Source: DATDEW01 sp046590205
GTDB lineage: Bacteria; Bacteroidota; Ignavibacteria; Palsa-1295
NCBI GenBank assembly: GCA_046590205.1
Contig: JBKJTT010000018.1
Span: forward strand, 1 to 64,000
Direction: 5' to 3'
DNA: 64,000 nucleotides
The notes beneath the pieces are model-generated. The model did not search any database, had not been told where the DNA came from, and was given only the letters and a program-made list of their open reading frames with translations. Both the position numbers and the translations under genes were made by a program. This document shows, piece after piece, positions 18,496 to 26,482 of the stretch (position 1 is the stretch's first letter; the number at the start of each line of letters is the position of its first letter).

Positions 18496-18496
18496 T

Positions 18497-19831
18497 ATGG
18501 CAAATACTATTTCTTTGACGCAAGACTACCCCCTCATCACTCGCTCGCTCGAACTTTACGATAGAGCAACGGGACTAATCCCTGCATACACACAAACACT
18601 TGCAAAGGGACCTCGCCAATATGTTGGCGGCTCCCCGATCTATGTTGAACGTGGCAAGGGTTCGCATGTATGGGATGTCGATGGTAACGAATTCATTGAC
18701 TACCAAATGGCTATCGGTCCTGTTTCGCTCGGCTACGCATACGACGCCGTCGATGAAGCGATAAAAGAGCAGCTTGCAAAGGGAATTACATTTTCAATGA
18801 TGAGTCCGCTTGAAGTTGAAGTAGCAGAGCTTATCCGCGATGTTGTGCCAAATGCAGAGAGTGTTCGTTTTTCAAAAACAGGATGTGATGTAACGACAGC
18901 AGCCGTTCGACTTGCACGTGCATTTACCGGAAGAGAGAAAGTACTGTGCTGCGGCTATCACGGCTGGCATGATTGGTATATCGGAGTTACCGATCGCAAC
19001 AAAGGCATTCCACAATCTACACAAGACCTCTCGTTCACGTTCAATTACAACGACATTGATTCTGTGCTCGCATCAATTGATGAAAATACAGCTTGCGTCA
19101 TTCTTGAGCCAATGGTTTTTGAAGAACCGAAGAACAACTTCTTGCAAGAGCTTAAGGATGTTTGCACAAAGTATGGTGTGCTGCTTATCTTCGACGAAAT
19201 GTGGACCGGCTTCCGTTTGGCAACCGGCGGTGCGCAGCAGTACTTCGGAGTGAAGGCAGACTTGGCATGTTACTCAAAGGCGATAGCCAACGGTATGCCA
19301 ATATCTGTTCTCGCAGGTCGTAAGGATGTAATGGGCTTATGTGAGAAAGATATTTTCTTTTTCACAACATTCGGCGGTGAAGCGCTCTCACTTGCTTCTA
19401 CTAAGGCAGTAATCTATGAACTTCGCACAAAGAACGTCCCTGAACAACTTGCATCACAAGGGAAAAAGCTCCGTGATGGATACAATGAGATCGCGCGTGA
19501 ACTTGAGATAGATAGTTTTACAAAATGTTTTGGCGCAGATTGCCGCTCGATCATCACATTCGATGCATCGAAGGGCAGCCCGCTTGAAATGAAATCGCTT
19601 ATTCAGCAAGAAATGATAAAGCGTGGTGTGCTATGGGGCGGATTTCATAACATGAGCTTCTCGCATACTGATGAAGACGTTGCTCATACACTTGCTGCAT
19701 ATCGCCAGTCACTTGCAATACTCAAAGAGGCAGTTGAAGCAGGCGATGTTCGCTCATACTTGCGCGGTGAACCCGTAGAGCCGGTCTTCCGACGCACGAG
19801 CAACTTCAACATGAAGCCAGCAAAGCAATAG
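18497..19831 (+). CDS. Class III aminotransferase, glutamate-1-semialdehyde aminomutase-like
   Basis: A 444-residue PLP enzyme. HVWDVDGNEFIDYQMAIGP is the usual N-terminal signature, VRFSKTGCDVTTAAVRLARAFTGR the cofactor region, ACVILEPM and LIFDEMWTGFRL carry the aspartate that binds the pyridine nitrogen, and YSKAIANGMPISVLAG has the Schiff-base lysine. It resembles HemL, but the setting between transketolase and SDR genes points to amination of a sugar intermediate. The true start is ATG 18497, one base after the previous stop. No haem genes are nearby. Confidence 0.82.
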   Translation: MANTISLTQDYPLITRSLELYDRATGLIPAYTQTLAKGPRQYVGGSPIYVERGKGSHVWDVDGNEFIDYQMAIGPVSLGYAYDAVDEAIKEQLAKGITFSMMSPLEVEVAELIRDVVPNAESVRFSKTGCDVTTAAVRLARAFTGREKVLCCGYHGWHDWYIGVTDRNKGIPQSTQDLSFTFNYNDIDSVLASIDENTACVILEPMVFEEPKNNFLQELKDVCTKYGVLLIFDEMWTGFRLATGGAQQYFGVKADLACYSKAIANGMPISVLAGRKDVMGLCEKDIFFFTTFGGEALSLASTKAVIYELRTKNVPEQLASQGKKLRDGYNEIARELEIDSFTKCFGADCRSIITFDASKGSPLEMKSLIQQEMIKRGVLWGGFHNMSFSHTDEDVAHTLAAYRQSLAILKEAVEAGDVRSYLRGEPVEPVFRRTSNFNMKPAKQ

Positions 19832-19837
19832 TCAATA

Positions 19838-20638
19838 ATGGAAATATTTTCATTAAAAAGCAAAGTAGCAGTTGTAACCGGAGCACTTGGTTTGCTTGGC
19901 AAGCAGCATTGCCATGCACTTGCCGAGGCAGGCGCATCTGTTGTTGTTACTGATATAGATGAACAAAAGTGTAGTGAGTTTGCAGCGACACTTCCTGATG
20001 CAATAGGAGTTGGCACTGATATAACCTCTTATGATTCACTTGTACATCTTCGTGATGTGATCCTCTCGAAATACGGACGCATTGATGTGCTCATCAATAA
20101 TGCCGCTATCAATGACATGTTCGAAAATCCCGAGCAGGCAGGTGAGCTTTCTAAGTTTGAGAACTACCCGCTTGCAGCATGGAAGAAGTCGCTTGATGTA
20201 AACATCACCGGTACATTTCTTACTTCTCAAGTACTTGGTACGGTCATGGCAGGTGCTGGCACAGGAAGCATTATTAACATCGCAAGTACTTATGGCATCG
20301 TCGGTCCCGATCAATCTCTCTACCAAAAGCCCGACGGCTCACAGGATTTTTATAAGTCACCTACATACCCTGCAACAAAGGGAGCCGTCATAAACTTTAC
20401 TCGTTACCTTGCCGCGTATTGGGGTCATCGCGGAGTGCGGGTCAATGCCCTTTCTCCGGGCGGAGTAGAGAATAATCAGGATAGTTGGTTCACTGAAAAT
20501 TATTCTCGTCGCACACCATTGAAACGAATGGCAACGCCAAGTGATTATAAAGGTGCTATCGTCTTTCTCGCATCCGACGGCTCGGCATACATGACAGGCG
20601 CAAATCTTGTTGTTGACGGCGGTTGGACGGCGATCTAA
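19838..20638 (+). CDS. Short-chain dehydrogenase/reductase
   Basis: A 266-residue classical SDR. It has the Rossmann motif VVTGALGLLG, the NNAA motif (DVLINNAAIND), catalytic serine in IINIASTYG, the YxxxK pair in SPTYPATKGAV, and a C-terminal GANLVVDGGW. It contains a 15-20 residue insertion after the catalytic serine (DQSLYQKPDGSQDFYKS) seen in SDRs of sialic-acid-type clusters. It probably oxidises or reduces a hydroxyl of the sugar precursor. Six bases separate it from the aminotransferase gene. Confidence 0.83.
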   Translation: MEIFSLKSKVAVVTGALGLLGKQHCHALAEAGASVVVTDIDEQKCSEFAATLPDAIGVGTDITSYDSLVHLRDVILSKYGRIDVLINNAAINDMFENPEQAGELSKFENYPLAAWKKSLDVNITGTFLTSQVLGTVMAGAGTGSIINIASTYGIVGPDQSLYQKPDGSQDFYKSPTYPATKGAVINFTRYLAAYWGHRGVRVNALSPGGVENNQDSWFTENYSRRTPLKRMATPSDYKGAIVFLASDGSAYMTGANLVVDGGWTAI

Positions 20639-20675
20639 AAAGACGGGTGCTGACTTCTCAAAAACTACTCTACTC

Positions 20676-21200
20676 TTGCAAAAGCTAACTATTACTGAAA
20701 TTCGCAAACGGGCAAATAACATCAAGCTCGTACTCACTGATGTTGACGGCGTTCTCACCGATACCGGTGTCTATTATTCCGAAAAAGGTGAGATCATGAA
20801 ACGCTTCTCGATTCGCGACGGCATGGGGGTTGAGATACTACGCGATAACGGAATCGAGACAGCGATCATCACACGCGAGAAATCACCTTCGGTAAAAAAG
20901 CGTGGCGAAAAACTTCAAATGCCTTGGATATTTCTCGGTGTATGGAATAAAGTTGAATACATCCCGACCATCCTCAAAAAAACTGGTCTTCGCATTGATG
21001 AACTTGCCTATATCGGCGATGATGTGAATGACCTTGAGATCATTCAAGAGATCGCCAAACACGGACTCTGTGGCACACCAGGAGACGGTATGCCCGTCAT
21101 CAAAAAAGAAGTACATTACACTGCAAAGGCTAATGCCGGATATGGCGCATTCCGAGACTTTGCTGAATGGATACTCGATTCACGCACAAAGAGGGTCTAA
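20676..21200 (+). CDS. KdsC-like HAD phosphatase
   Basis: About 174 residues of the C0-type HAD family that removes phosphate from Kdo-8-phosphate or nonulosonate-9-phosphate. LVLTDVDGVLTDTGVYYSEKGE carries both catalytic aspartates, then KRFSIRDGMGVEILR, TREKSPSVKKRGEKL and IGDDVNDLEIIQ. There is no ATG before the first motif; I chose TTG at 20676. A TTG at 20607 within the SDR gene would add 23 residues. The step fits dephosphorylation of the product of the NeuB-like gene that follows. Confidence 0.85.
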   Translation: MQKLTITEIRKRANNIKLVLTDVDGVLTDTGVYYSEKGEIMKRFSIRDGMGVEILRDNGIETAIITREKSPSVKKRGEKLQMPWIFLGVWNKVEYIPTILKKTGLRIDELAYIGDDVNDLEIIQEIAKHGLCGTPGDGMPVIKKEVHYTAKANAGYGAFRDFAEWILDSRTKRV

Positions 21201-21290
21201 GATAATCGAATTGTTACCCCGCAACACTCCCGTCACAATTACTTCGCATATCCTTATTCTTTCGCTAATGACGGAATAATCTGTAATTGA

Positions 21291-21298
21291 TAATTTTG
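21291..21298 (+). promoter_or_regulatory. Putative -7 element upstream of the NeuB-like gene
   Basis: TAATTTTG fits TAnnTTTG and ends 10 bases before the first ATG of the synthase gene, in the only sizeable gap (108 bases) of the sugar cluster. A clear upstream TTG element is missing. The gene may therefore have its own start as well as read-through. Confidence 0.35.
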
Positions 21299-21308
21299 CA
21301 CCTCATCA

Positions 21309-22208
21309 ATGGAGAGTATTATGCAAAACGTTATCAATATCGGAAACAGACCTGTAGGCGATGACCAAAGCGTCTATGTTATAGCAGAAATAGGGATTAA
21401 TCATAACGGATCACTTGATATTGCAAAGCAGCTCATTGATGCTGCTGCAAAAGCGGGATGCGACGCCGTAAAATTTCAGAAACGTACACCTGAACTCTGT
21501 GTACCGAAAGATCAGTGGATGCTCGAGCGCGATACCCCATGGGGACGCATGACATACATTGATTATCGTTACAAAGTTGAGTTCGGTATTGAAGAGTATT
21601 CAGAGATAGACCGCTACGCCCGCGCGAACAACATCCAATGGTTCGCATCATGTTGGGACGAGCCGTCAGTTGATTTTATGGAGCAGTTCGATGTCGTGGC
21701 ATATAAAGCACCGTCTGCATCACTCACAGATATTCCTATCTTAGAGAAGAAACGTGCGACAGGAAAGCCGCTTATCATCTCGACAGGTATGTCAACCATT
21801 GAAGAGATAGAAGAAGCAGTCGAAGCGGTTGGTACAGAGAACTTGCTCATCGCACATGCAACCTCTACCTACCCATGTGCACCGGAAGAGTTGAACCTTC
21901 GCATGATCGGGACGCTCAAGAATATGTATCCCGATTGCGTAATAGGATATTCAGGACATGAGACAGGTCTTACACCGACAGTTGCCGCAGTTGCAATGGG
22001 TGCTACATTTGTCGAGCGTCATATCACCCTTGACCGTGCTATGTGGGGCACTGACCAAGCTGCTTCTGTAGAAGTTGGCGGTCTTATTCGTCTTGTCGAG
22101 ATGATCCGTGACGTTGAAAAGTCACTCGGTGACGGGGTCAAGCGCGTGTATGATAGCGAACTCGGTGCACGAAAGAAGCTTCGCCGCGTTGCGTCTGTGG
22201 TCGCTTAA
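21309..22208 (+). CDS. NeuB-family sugar-acid synthase without SAF domain
   Basis: A 299-residue (295 from the second ATG at 21321) TIM-barrel synthase that condenses phosphoenolpyruvate with an aldose, as in sialic, legionaminic or pseudaminic acid synthesis. Signatures: VIAEIGINHNGSLDIAKQLIDAAAKAGCDAVKFQKR, YKAPSASLTDIP, IISTGMSTIEEIEEAV, CVIGYSGHETG and ERHITLDRAMWGTDQAAS. Canonical NeuB is about 340-350 residues and ends in an antifreeze-like SAF domain that covers the active site of its dimer partner; here the protein stops at the start of that linker, and only 34 bases separate the stop from a terminator, so it is not a frameshift within the window. Confidence 0.85.
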   Translation: MESIMQNVINIGNRPVGDDQSVYVIAEIGINHNGSLDIAKQLIDAAAKAGCDAVKFQKRTPELCVPKDQWMLERDTPWGRMTYIDYRYKVEFGIEEYSEIDRYARANNIQWFASCWDEPSVDFMEQFDVVAYKAPSASLTDIPILEKKRATGKPLIISTGMSTIEEIEEAVEAVGTENLLIAHATSTYPCAPEELNLRMIGTLKNMYPDCVIGYSGHETGLTPTVAAVAMGATFVERHITLDRAMWGTDQAASVEVGGLIRLVEMIRDVEKSLGDGVKRVYDSELGARKKLRRVASVVA

Positions 22209-22242
22209 AGTTTTTGCCAATATCAATTCAGTCGTATCTATG

Positions 22243-22290
22243 AGATCCGGCATTATGTCTTACATATGTAAGAACTGATGCCGGGTCTTT
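22243..22290 (+). terminator. Strong terminator after the sugar cluster
   Basis: A long hairpin (arms 22243-22264 and 22267-22288 with an internal mismatched section and a TCTTACATATGTAAGA tip) is followed by TTTGTTG. It closes the 14.8-22.2 kb operon. Confidence 0.8.
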
Positions 22291-22327
22291 GTTGTATAAA
22301 TAAAAATAGTATAGTACGTTCGTAGAA

Positions 22328-23104
22328 ATGTCAATAGAAACCATTCGTTGGGTCTCGACCGGTGCTCTTATAGTCTGTGCATGTATTGTCATTGCACTCG
22401 AACGGCTTTTCCCGTATGATAAAAACCAACGTTTTTTCCGTGAGCAGTTCTGGAATGACTTCGGCCTCTACTCGCTCTTACAGAGTTATGCACTTGGCAT
22501 GCTCATCTCCTTTCTGATTGAATGGTTCGATAGCGCATCAGGTTTATCGCGTTTACAGATTGTAACTCATTGGGGACTCGGGTGGCAATTGCTTTTCTTT
22601 CTTGTGCTCCATGACTTATATATCTATTGGTTTCATAGGTGGCAGCATAACTCGAAGTATCTATGGCGTATCCATGAGGCGCACCACTCAACCCATGACG
22701 TAGATTGGCTCTCGGGTTCACGATCACATAGTTTGGAAATACTTATTAATCAGACGATAGAGTTCTCTGTGATCATCTTACTTGGTGCGCCGCCTGAAGT
22801 TGTACTCATCAAAGCAGCGATCGACGGTATATGGGGGATGTATATTCACTCGAATATTGATGTTCGCTCCGGTCGCCTTCAACTAGTCATAAACGGACCC
22901 GAAATGCACCGGTGGCATCATGCGACAGACAATGATGCACACAATACTAACTTTTCGACAAAGCTCGCCTTCTGGGATTACCTCTTCGGGACGAAGTATC
23001 ATCCAACTGATCGTAAGCCACAAGGGTACGGTTTAGGCGACCCTGCATTTCCGAAGACCTACCTCAAACAGCACAAGTACGCATTCAGGAAGTTTGAAGA
23101 ATAA
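22328..23104 (+). CDS. Sterol desaturase/fatty acid hydroxylase family membrane protein
   Basis: A 258-residue integral membrane protein with the histidine clusters that bind the di-iron centre: HDLYIYWFHRWQH, HEAHHSTHD, and later HRWHH preceded by EMH. Four hydrophobic segments can be seen (about 8-26, 45-65, 85-102 and 140-165). Such proteins hydroxylate or desaturate lipids, sterols or carotenoids; the substrate here is unknown. A strong hairpin follows two bases after the stop. Confidence 0.85.
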   Translation: MSIETIRWVSTGALIVCACIVIALERLFPYDKNQRFFREQFWNDFGLYSLLQSYALGMLISFLIEWFDSASGLSRLQIVTHWGLGWQLLFFLVLHDLYIYWFHRWQHNSKYLWRIHEAHHSTHDVDWLSGSRSHSLEILINQTIEFSVIILLGAPPEVVLIKAAIDGIWGMYIHSNIDVRSGRLQLVINGPEMHRWHHATDNDAHNTNFSTKLAFWDYLFGTKYHPTDRKPQGYGLGDPAFPKTYLKQHKYAFRKFEE

Positions 23105-23106
23105 AA

Positions 23107-23131
23107 AAAGCCGAAGCATAGCTTCGGCTTT
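23107..23131. terminator. Bidirectional terminator
   Basis: An 11-base perfect stem (AAAGCCGAAGC with GCTTCGGCTTT) and a 3-base loop lie between the plus-strand hydroxylase gene and the minus-strand tRNA; A and T runs flank both sides. Confidence 0.85.
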
Positions 23132-23139
23132 GTAACTTT

Positions 23140-23216
23140 TGGTGGGCAATACGGGATTCGAACCTGTGACCTTTTCCATGTCAAGGAAACGCGCTAACCA
23201 ACTGCGCCAATTGCCC
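23140..23216 (-). tRNA. tRNA-Val (anticodon GAC)
   Basis: Read on the minus strand the 77 bases fold as a normal tRNA: 7-base acceptor GGGCAAT/ATTGCCC, D arm, anticodon stem TTTCC/GGAAA around the loop TTGACAT (anticodon GAC, valine), T arm with GGTTCGAATCC, discriminator A. The terminal CCA is encoded (complement of 23140-23142). Confidence 0.96.
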
Positions 23217-23261
23217 TAAGTTAGGAGCGTATTAACAGCCCGCCTATGCGCGCCGTTCCTA

Positions 23262-23564
23262 TTATCCCTTCTGAATCAGCGTCCGGACCGACTGTCTATC
23301 GAGCACAAATCCTGCCATGCGGGACATCAGGTCATGTGTTGCATCGTTGAAGCTATCTTCAAGCTGGTCATAGCTTTCAGGGGTTGGACATTCATAGACC
23401 TCGACAACATTGCCGGGTTCGTCATTATCTACATAGAGATAGCCCTTGATGTTCGTCTCGGAGTTATTGACGATCCCAAGGAATTGATGGGCAAGCAAGA
23501 TATACTCATCCGCCTTGGATTTGTTGATCTTGTAAGTAACCGTTACCAGTACATTTGTAGTCAT
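23262..23564 (-). CDS. Small dimeric alpha-beta-barrel-like protein
   Basis: A 100-residue cytoplasmic protein. The alternation NVLVTVTYKINKSKADEYILLAHQFLGIV ... GYLYVDNDEPGNVVEVYECPTPESYDQLEDSF resembles ferredoxin-like dimeric barrels of the ABM/antibiotic monooxygenase group, but no catalytic residue can be named. I chose the ATG at 23564; a TTG at 23591 is the only longer option. The gene lies alone between tRNA-Val and a divergent peptidase gene. Function unknown. Confidence 0.55.
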   Translation of the reverse strand: MTTNVLVTVTYKINKSKADEYILLAHQFLGIVNNSETNIKGYLYVDNDEPGNVVEVYECPTPESYDQLEDSFNDATHDLMSRMAGFVLDRQSVRTLIQKG

Positions 23565-23651
23565 TCGTGCTTTTGTCTGTATTTTTGACAATCTTTCTTG
23601 TGCAAAGTTACGGATTTTTGGACGCTTAGTAACGAATACAACAGCTTTTTT

Positions 23652-25859
23652 ATGCTCGGTCAGCGGTCGTTCATATTTGGGGTTCTCTATTATACGGCAG
23701 TCTCACTTGCTGTCTTCATCTTCGCAAGCCCACTTTTTGCTGTCATTGGGTTTGAGTTTGCAACCATTATTTCACTTGCAGTAAGCATCCATCTCCTATT
23801 CTATACTGTAGAAAAGGCATCTACCTCCCCAAAGGGAAAACTCTTAGAAACACTACGAGGTATCTATCTACCCATCTCCCTCTTTATCCTCATTCCATTT
23901 TGCATTGGCATCATTAACGGATTTAACACAAATCAATGTGATCTGCCGCTCGGTATATTGATGTATATTCAGGTTGTATTCCCGACAGCGATCATCGCAG
24001 TCCTATTTGGAATTCACTTTGGTTGGATGAATGGACATCCACTTCATAGACGGCTTTGGGTCTCTGCATTTTGGATAGTGACATTCATCATTAGTCTATT
24101 GCCCGGATATTTCAACCCCCAGATATTTACCTATGGTTGGCAGTACGGATTTTTCCCTGGGATTATTTGGGATGCAGCGATGGAGTTACAGCCGGCATAT
24201 TGGTGGTCACGCATAGTGGCTTTGCTATTTGTTGTAGGATTCTTAGTAGATGATTATCAACTCATTAAAGCCGGTGCTAAGACTTGGAAAGAAAAAGTAA
24301 AAGTAAGACAGGCAAATTATTGGAACATTGGTATGATTATCACTAATTTCCAAATTTTTATATGCTTACTACTTCTATCCACCTTGGGGATAACACGATC
24401 ACACGACTATATCACACAAGAGCTTAGTAAGAAGGTAGATGTAAAAAGCGCAGTTATTATTCATTGTACCGATAGCACATTCACAAAAGAGGAGCTAACA
24501 TTGCTTAGATATAACTGCACGCTCTATTGTGATTCTATTCGTTCGTTCTTCAATATCAATGATAAACGCTTGACACATCTATATATCTACCCATCCAATG
24601 AACAGATGAAGAAGTTCGTCGGCACTGCAAGCGCAAGCATTGCAAAGCCATGGATGAACGAATTACATATTGCGAAAGAAAATCTCGGCTCACTTAAACA
24701 TGAGCTTGTCCATACTCTCCTCGCCCCATATGGCAACTTCCCTTTTGATGTTAGTTGGAGCACGGGGCTTACCGAAGGTGCGGCAGTTGCCGTTGAAGAG
24801 AACTATGACGGTATTCGTGATTGTGATGAATACTCCGCTCGTATCTTGCAGTTTGGGCTGACAAAAGGTGTGAAGGACATCATGTCATTCACAGGTTTTG
24901 CGGCGCAGGCATCGAGCAAGAGCTATACACTTGCAGGGTCATTCAGTAAATATCTGATAAAACAATACGGAAGTGAGAAATTTCTTTCGCTCTACACTAC
25001 GAGAAATTATGATGGCATCTATGGTAAACCGGTTGAAGCTTTAGAGCGCGAATGGGTTGCGTCGCTTCAACCTCTTCAAGTGCCAATGAATAAATACGAC
25101 TCACTGCGAGTGCTGTTCTACTTCGATCGTACATCTATCATCAACGAACCCTGCTTACGCAAGATAGGACGAAAGATGAAAGAAGCCGGCGAACTCTTCG
25201 AACAGAAAAGATATTCTGAAGCGGATGCAATATATGACGAAGTAGCGCATGAGACCGATCGTCTTGATGCTATTCGCGGAAGGGTATTTTGTCAACTACG
25301 AATGAACGATCCGAAAGCGGCATTAACAATCCTCGATACTCTCACAGCGGCAAAGACAGAACGTAACCTTGCGGCATTACATAACCTTCGAGGTGATTGT
25401 ATCTTCCTTGCAACAGGCGATACTTCTAAAGCAAAAGCAGAATGGATGGAAGCGATGAATCTTGAATTAAGTGAGCGTTCAATTACAAACGGCTATATTC
25501 GGTATTACTTTCTTGCAAATATTCCTTCAGAGCAAGCCAAGAGCTATCTCTTGAAACTCTATTCACAAAAAAACTACAATGAACAAGATCTAAAATGGAT
25601 AGAAAACAGTACAAGTCTTACTGCAGGATATGAATTTTTACTGGCAAGACAAGTAGTGTTGTTTACTGCCTATGAAGATATAGGTCATCTGAACAAAGCA
25701 CTCATAACTGCAAAGATAGTGAGTCAGGCGAGCAGAATAAATTTCGATCCAAACCGAACTTCAATGATAGTCGCAAACAAACTACAGAAATTTATAGATA
25801 TTGCTGAACCCGCCTTAGCACCTACACAGCAGTCACTCTCCCCTGAAAAGAGTCAATGA
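23652..25859 (+). CDS. Multipass membrane gluzincin-like metallopeptidase with TPR-like tail
   Basis: A 735-residue protein in three parts. The first ~250 residues contain about seven hydrophobic segments. Residues ~265-480 look like a peptidase MA-type domain: the zinc motif HELVH is at residues 350-354 and a candidate third ligand E375 in GLTEGAA, giving HExxH-x20-E. The remainder (from about 505) has helical repeats like TPR. The topology would place the peptidase outside the cytoplasm or in it depending on segment number. The start is ATG 23652, since the longer TTG-initiated frame has no hydrophobic leader. The last 38 bases overlap the convergent yigZ. Substrate unknown. Confidence 0.65.
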   Translation: MLGQRSFIFGVLYYTAVSLAVFIFASPLFAVIGFEFATIISLAVSIHLLFYTVEKASTSPKGKLLETLRGIYLPISLFILIPFCIGIINGFNTNQCDLPLGILMYIQVVFPTAIIAVLFGIHFGWMNGHPLHRRLWVSAFWIVTFIISLLPGYFNPQIFTYGWQYGFFPGIIWDAAMELQPAYWWSRIVALLFVVGFLVDDYQLIKAGAKTWKEKVKVRQANYWNIGMIITNFQIFICLLLLSTLGITRSHDYITQELSKKVDVKSAVIIHCTDSTFTKEELTLLRYNCTLYCDSIRSFFNINDKRLTHLYIYPSNEQMKKFVGTASASIAKPWMNELHIAKENLGSLKHELVHTLLAPYGNFPFDVSWSTGLTEGAAVAVEENYDGIRDCDEYSARILQFGLTKGVKDIMSFTGFAAQASSKSYTLAGSFSKYLIKQYGSEKFLSLYTTRNYDGIYGKPVEALEREWVASLQPLQVPMNKYDSLRVLFYFDRTSIINEPCLRKIGRKMKEAGELFEQKRYSEADAIYDEVAHETDRLDAIRGRVFCQLRMNDPKAALTILDTLTAAKTERNLAALHNLRGDCIFLATGDTSKAKAEWMEAMNLELSERSITNGYIRYYFLANIPSEQAKSYLLKLYSQKNYNEQDLKWIENSTSLTAGYEFLLARQVVLFTAYEDIGHLNKALITAKIVSQASRINFDPNRTSMIVANKLQKFIDIAEPALAPTQQSLSPEKSQ

Positions 25860-26430
25860 TCTCTTTGATGAATTCTTCTACGAGAGACTGCCTAATTGCC
25901 ATTCGCATCTCCACCTTATCCGAATAAATACTCTCTAACTTTCCCGCCCCGTACTTTGCTATCATCCGCTCGACACCTGACATATCATCAAATGAGTACA
26001 TCAGTCGAAGCTCTTGCATGAGATACACAGTTTTTATTTCTGCATCTTCAACTGCAAGTTTTGCTACATCGGCGTATGCCCTTGCCAAGCCACCAGTGCC
26101 GAGCTTAGTCCCGCCAAAGTATCTGGTTACTACACATAGGACATTCATGAGCTTTGCGCCTTCAATGACCATCAGTATCGGCTTGCCTGCTGTGCCCGAG
26201 GGTTCGCCGTCATCGGCGGCGCGGACCTGCTCCGCATTTGCACTCAAACGGAATGCGTAACAATGATGCGATGCGTCGTAGAACTCCTTGCGGATTCTCT
26301 CAAGGTATGATTCTATCTCTTCTTTTGTTGAGACGGGGTAGAGATCAGCAATGAAACGCGAACCGACTACCTTCAGCTCTGCGGCGCGGAGAGGTTTGGC
26401 GATAGTCAGGTAAAAATCTGTTTGCGACAT
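25822..26430 (-). CDS. yigZ: YigZ/IMPACT family protein
   Basis: A 202-residue protein of the conserved YigZ/IMPACT family. The N-terminal domain has the signature SRFIADLYPVSTKEE, DASHHCYAFRL, DDGEPSGTAGKPIL and VVTRYFGGTKLGTGGLARAY; the C-terminal ~75 residues are the DUF1949-like ferredoxin fold. The eukaryotic member regulates the GCN2 kinase; the bacterial role is unsettled. Overlaps the 3' end of the membrane peptidase gene by 38 bases, tail to tail. Confidence 0.93.
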   Translation of the reverse strand: MSQTDFYLTIAKPLRAAELKVVGSRFIADLYPVSTKEEIESYLERIRKEFYDASHHCYAFRLSANAEQVRAADDGEPSGTAGKPILMVIEGAKLMNVLCVVTRYFGGTKLGTGGLARAYADVAKLAVEDAEIKTVYLMQELRLMYSFDDMSGVERMIAKYGAGKLESIYSDKVEMRMAIRQSLVEEFIKEIIDSFQGRVTAV

Positions 26431-26482
26431 TGCATTACCGCAACATTATTTTACGTAGTTTAGTGATAAAGAATAGAGACGT

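Noticed and set aside
18497..19831. True HemL of haem synthesis
   Set aside because: The fold is HemL-like, but the setting inside a sugar cluster and lack of haem genes favour a sugar aminotransferase.
22209..22242. Frameshift that would restore a SAF domain to the NeuB-like gene
   Set aside because: Only 34 bases lie between the stop and the terminator, too short for a domain of about 60 residues.
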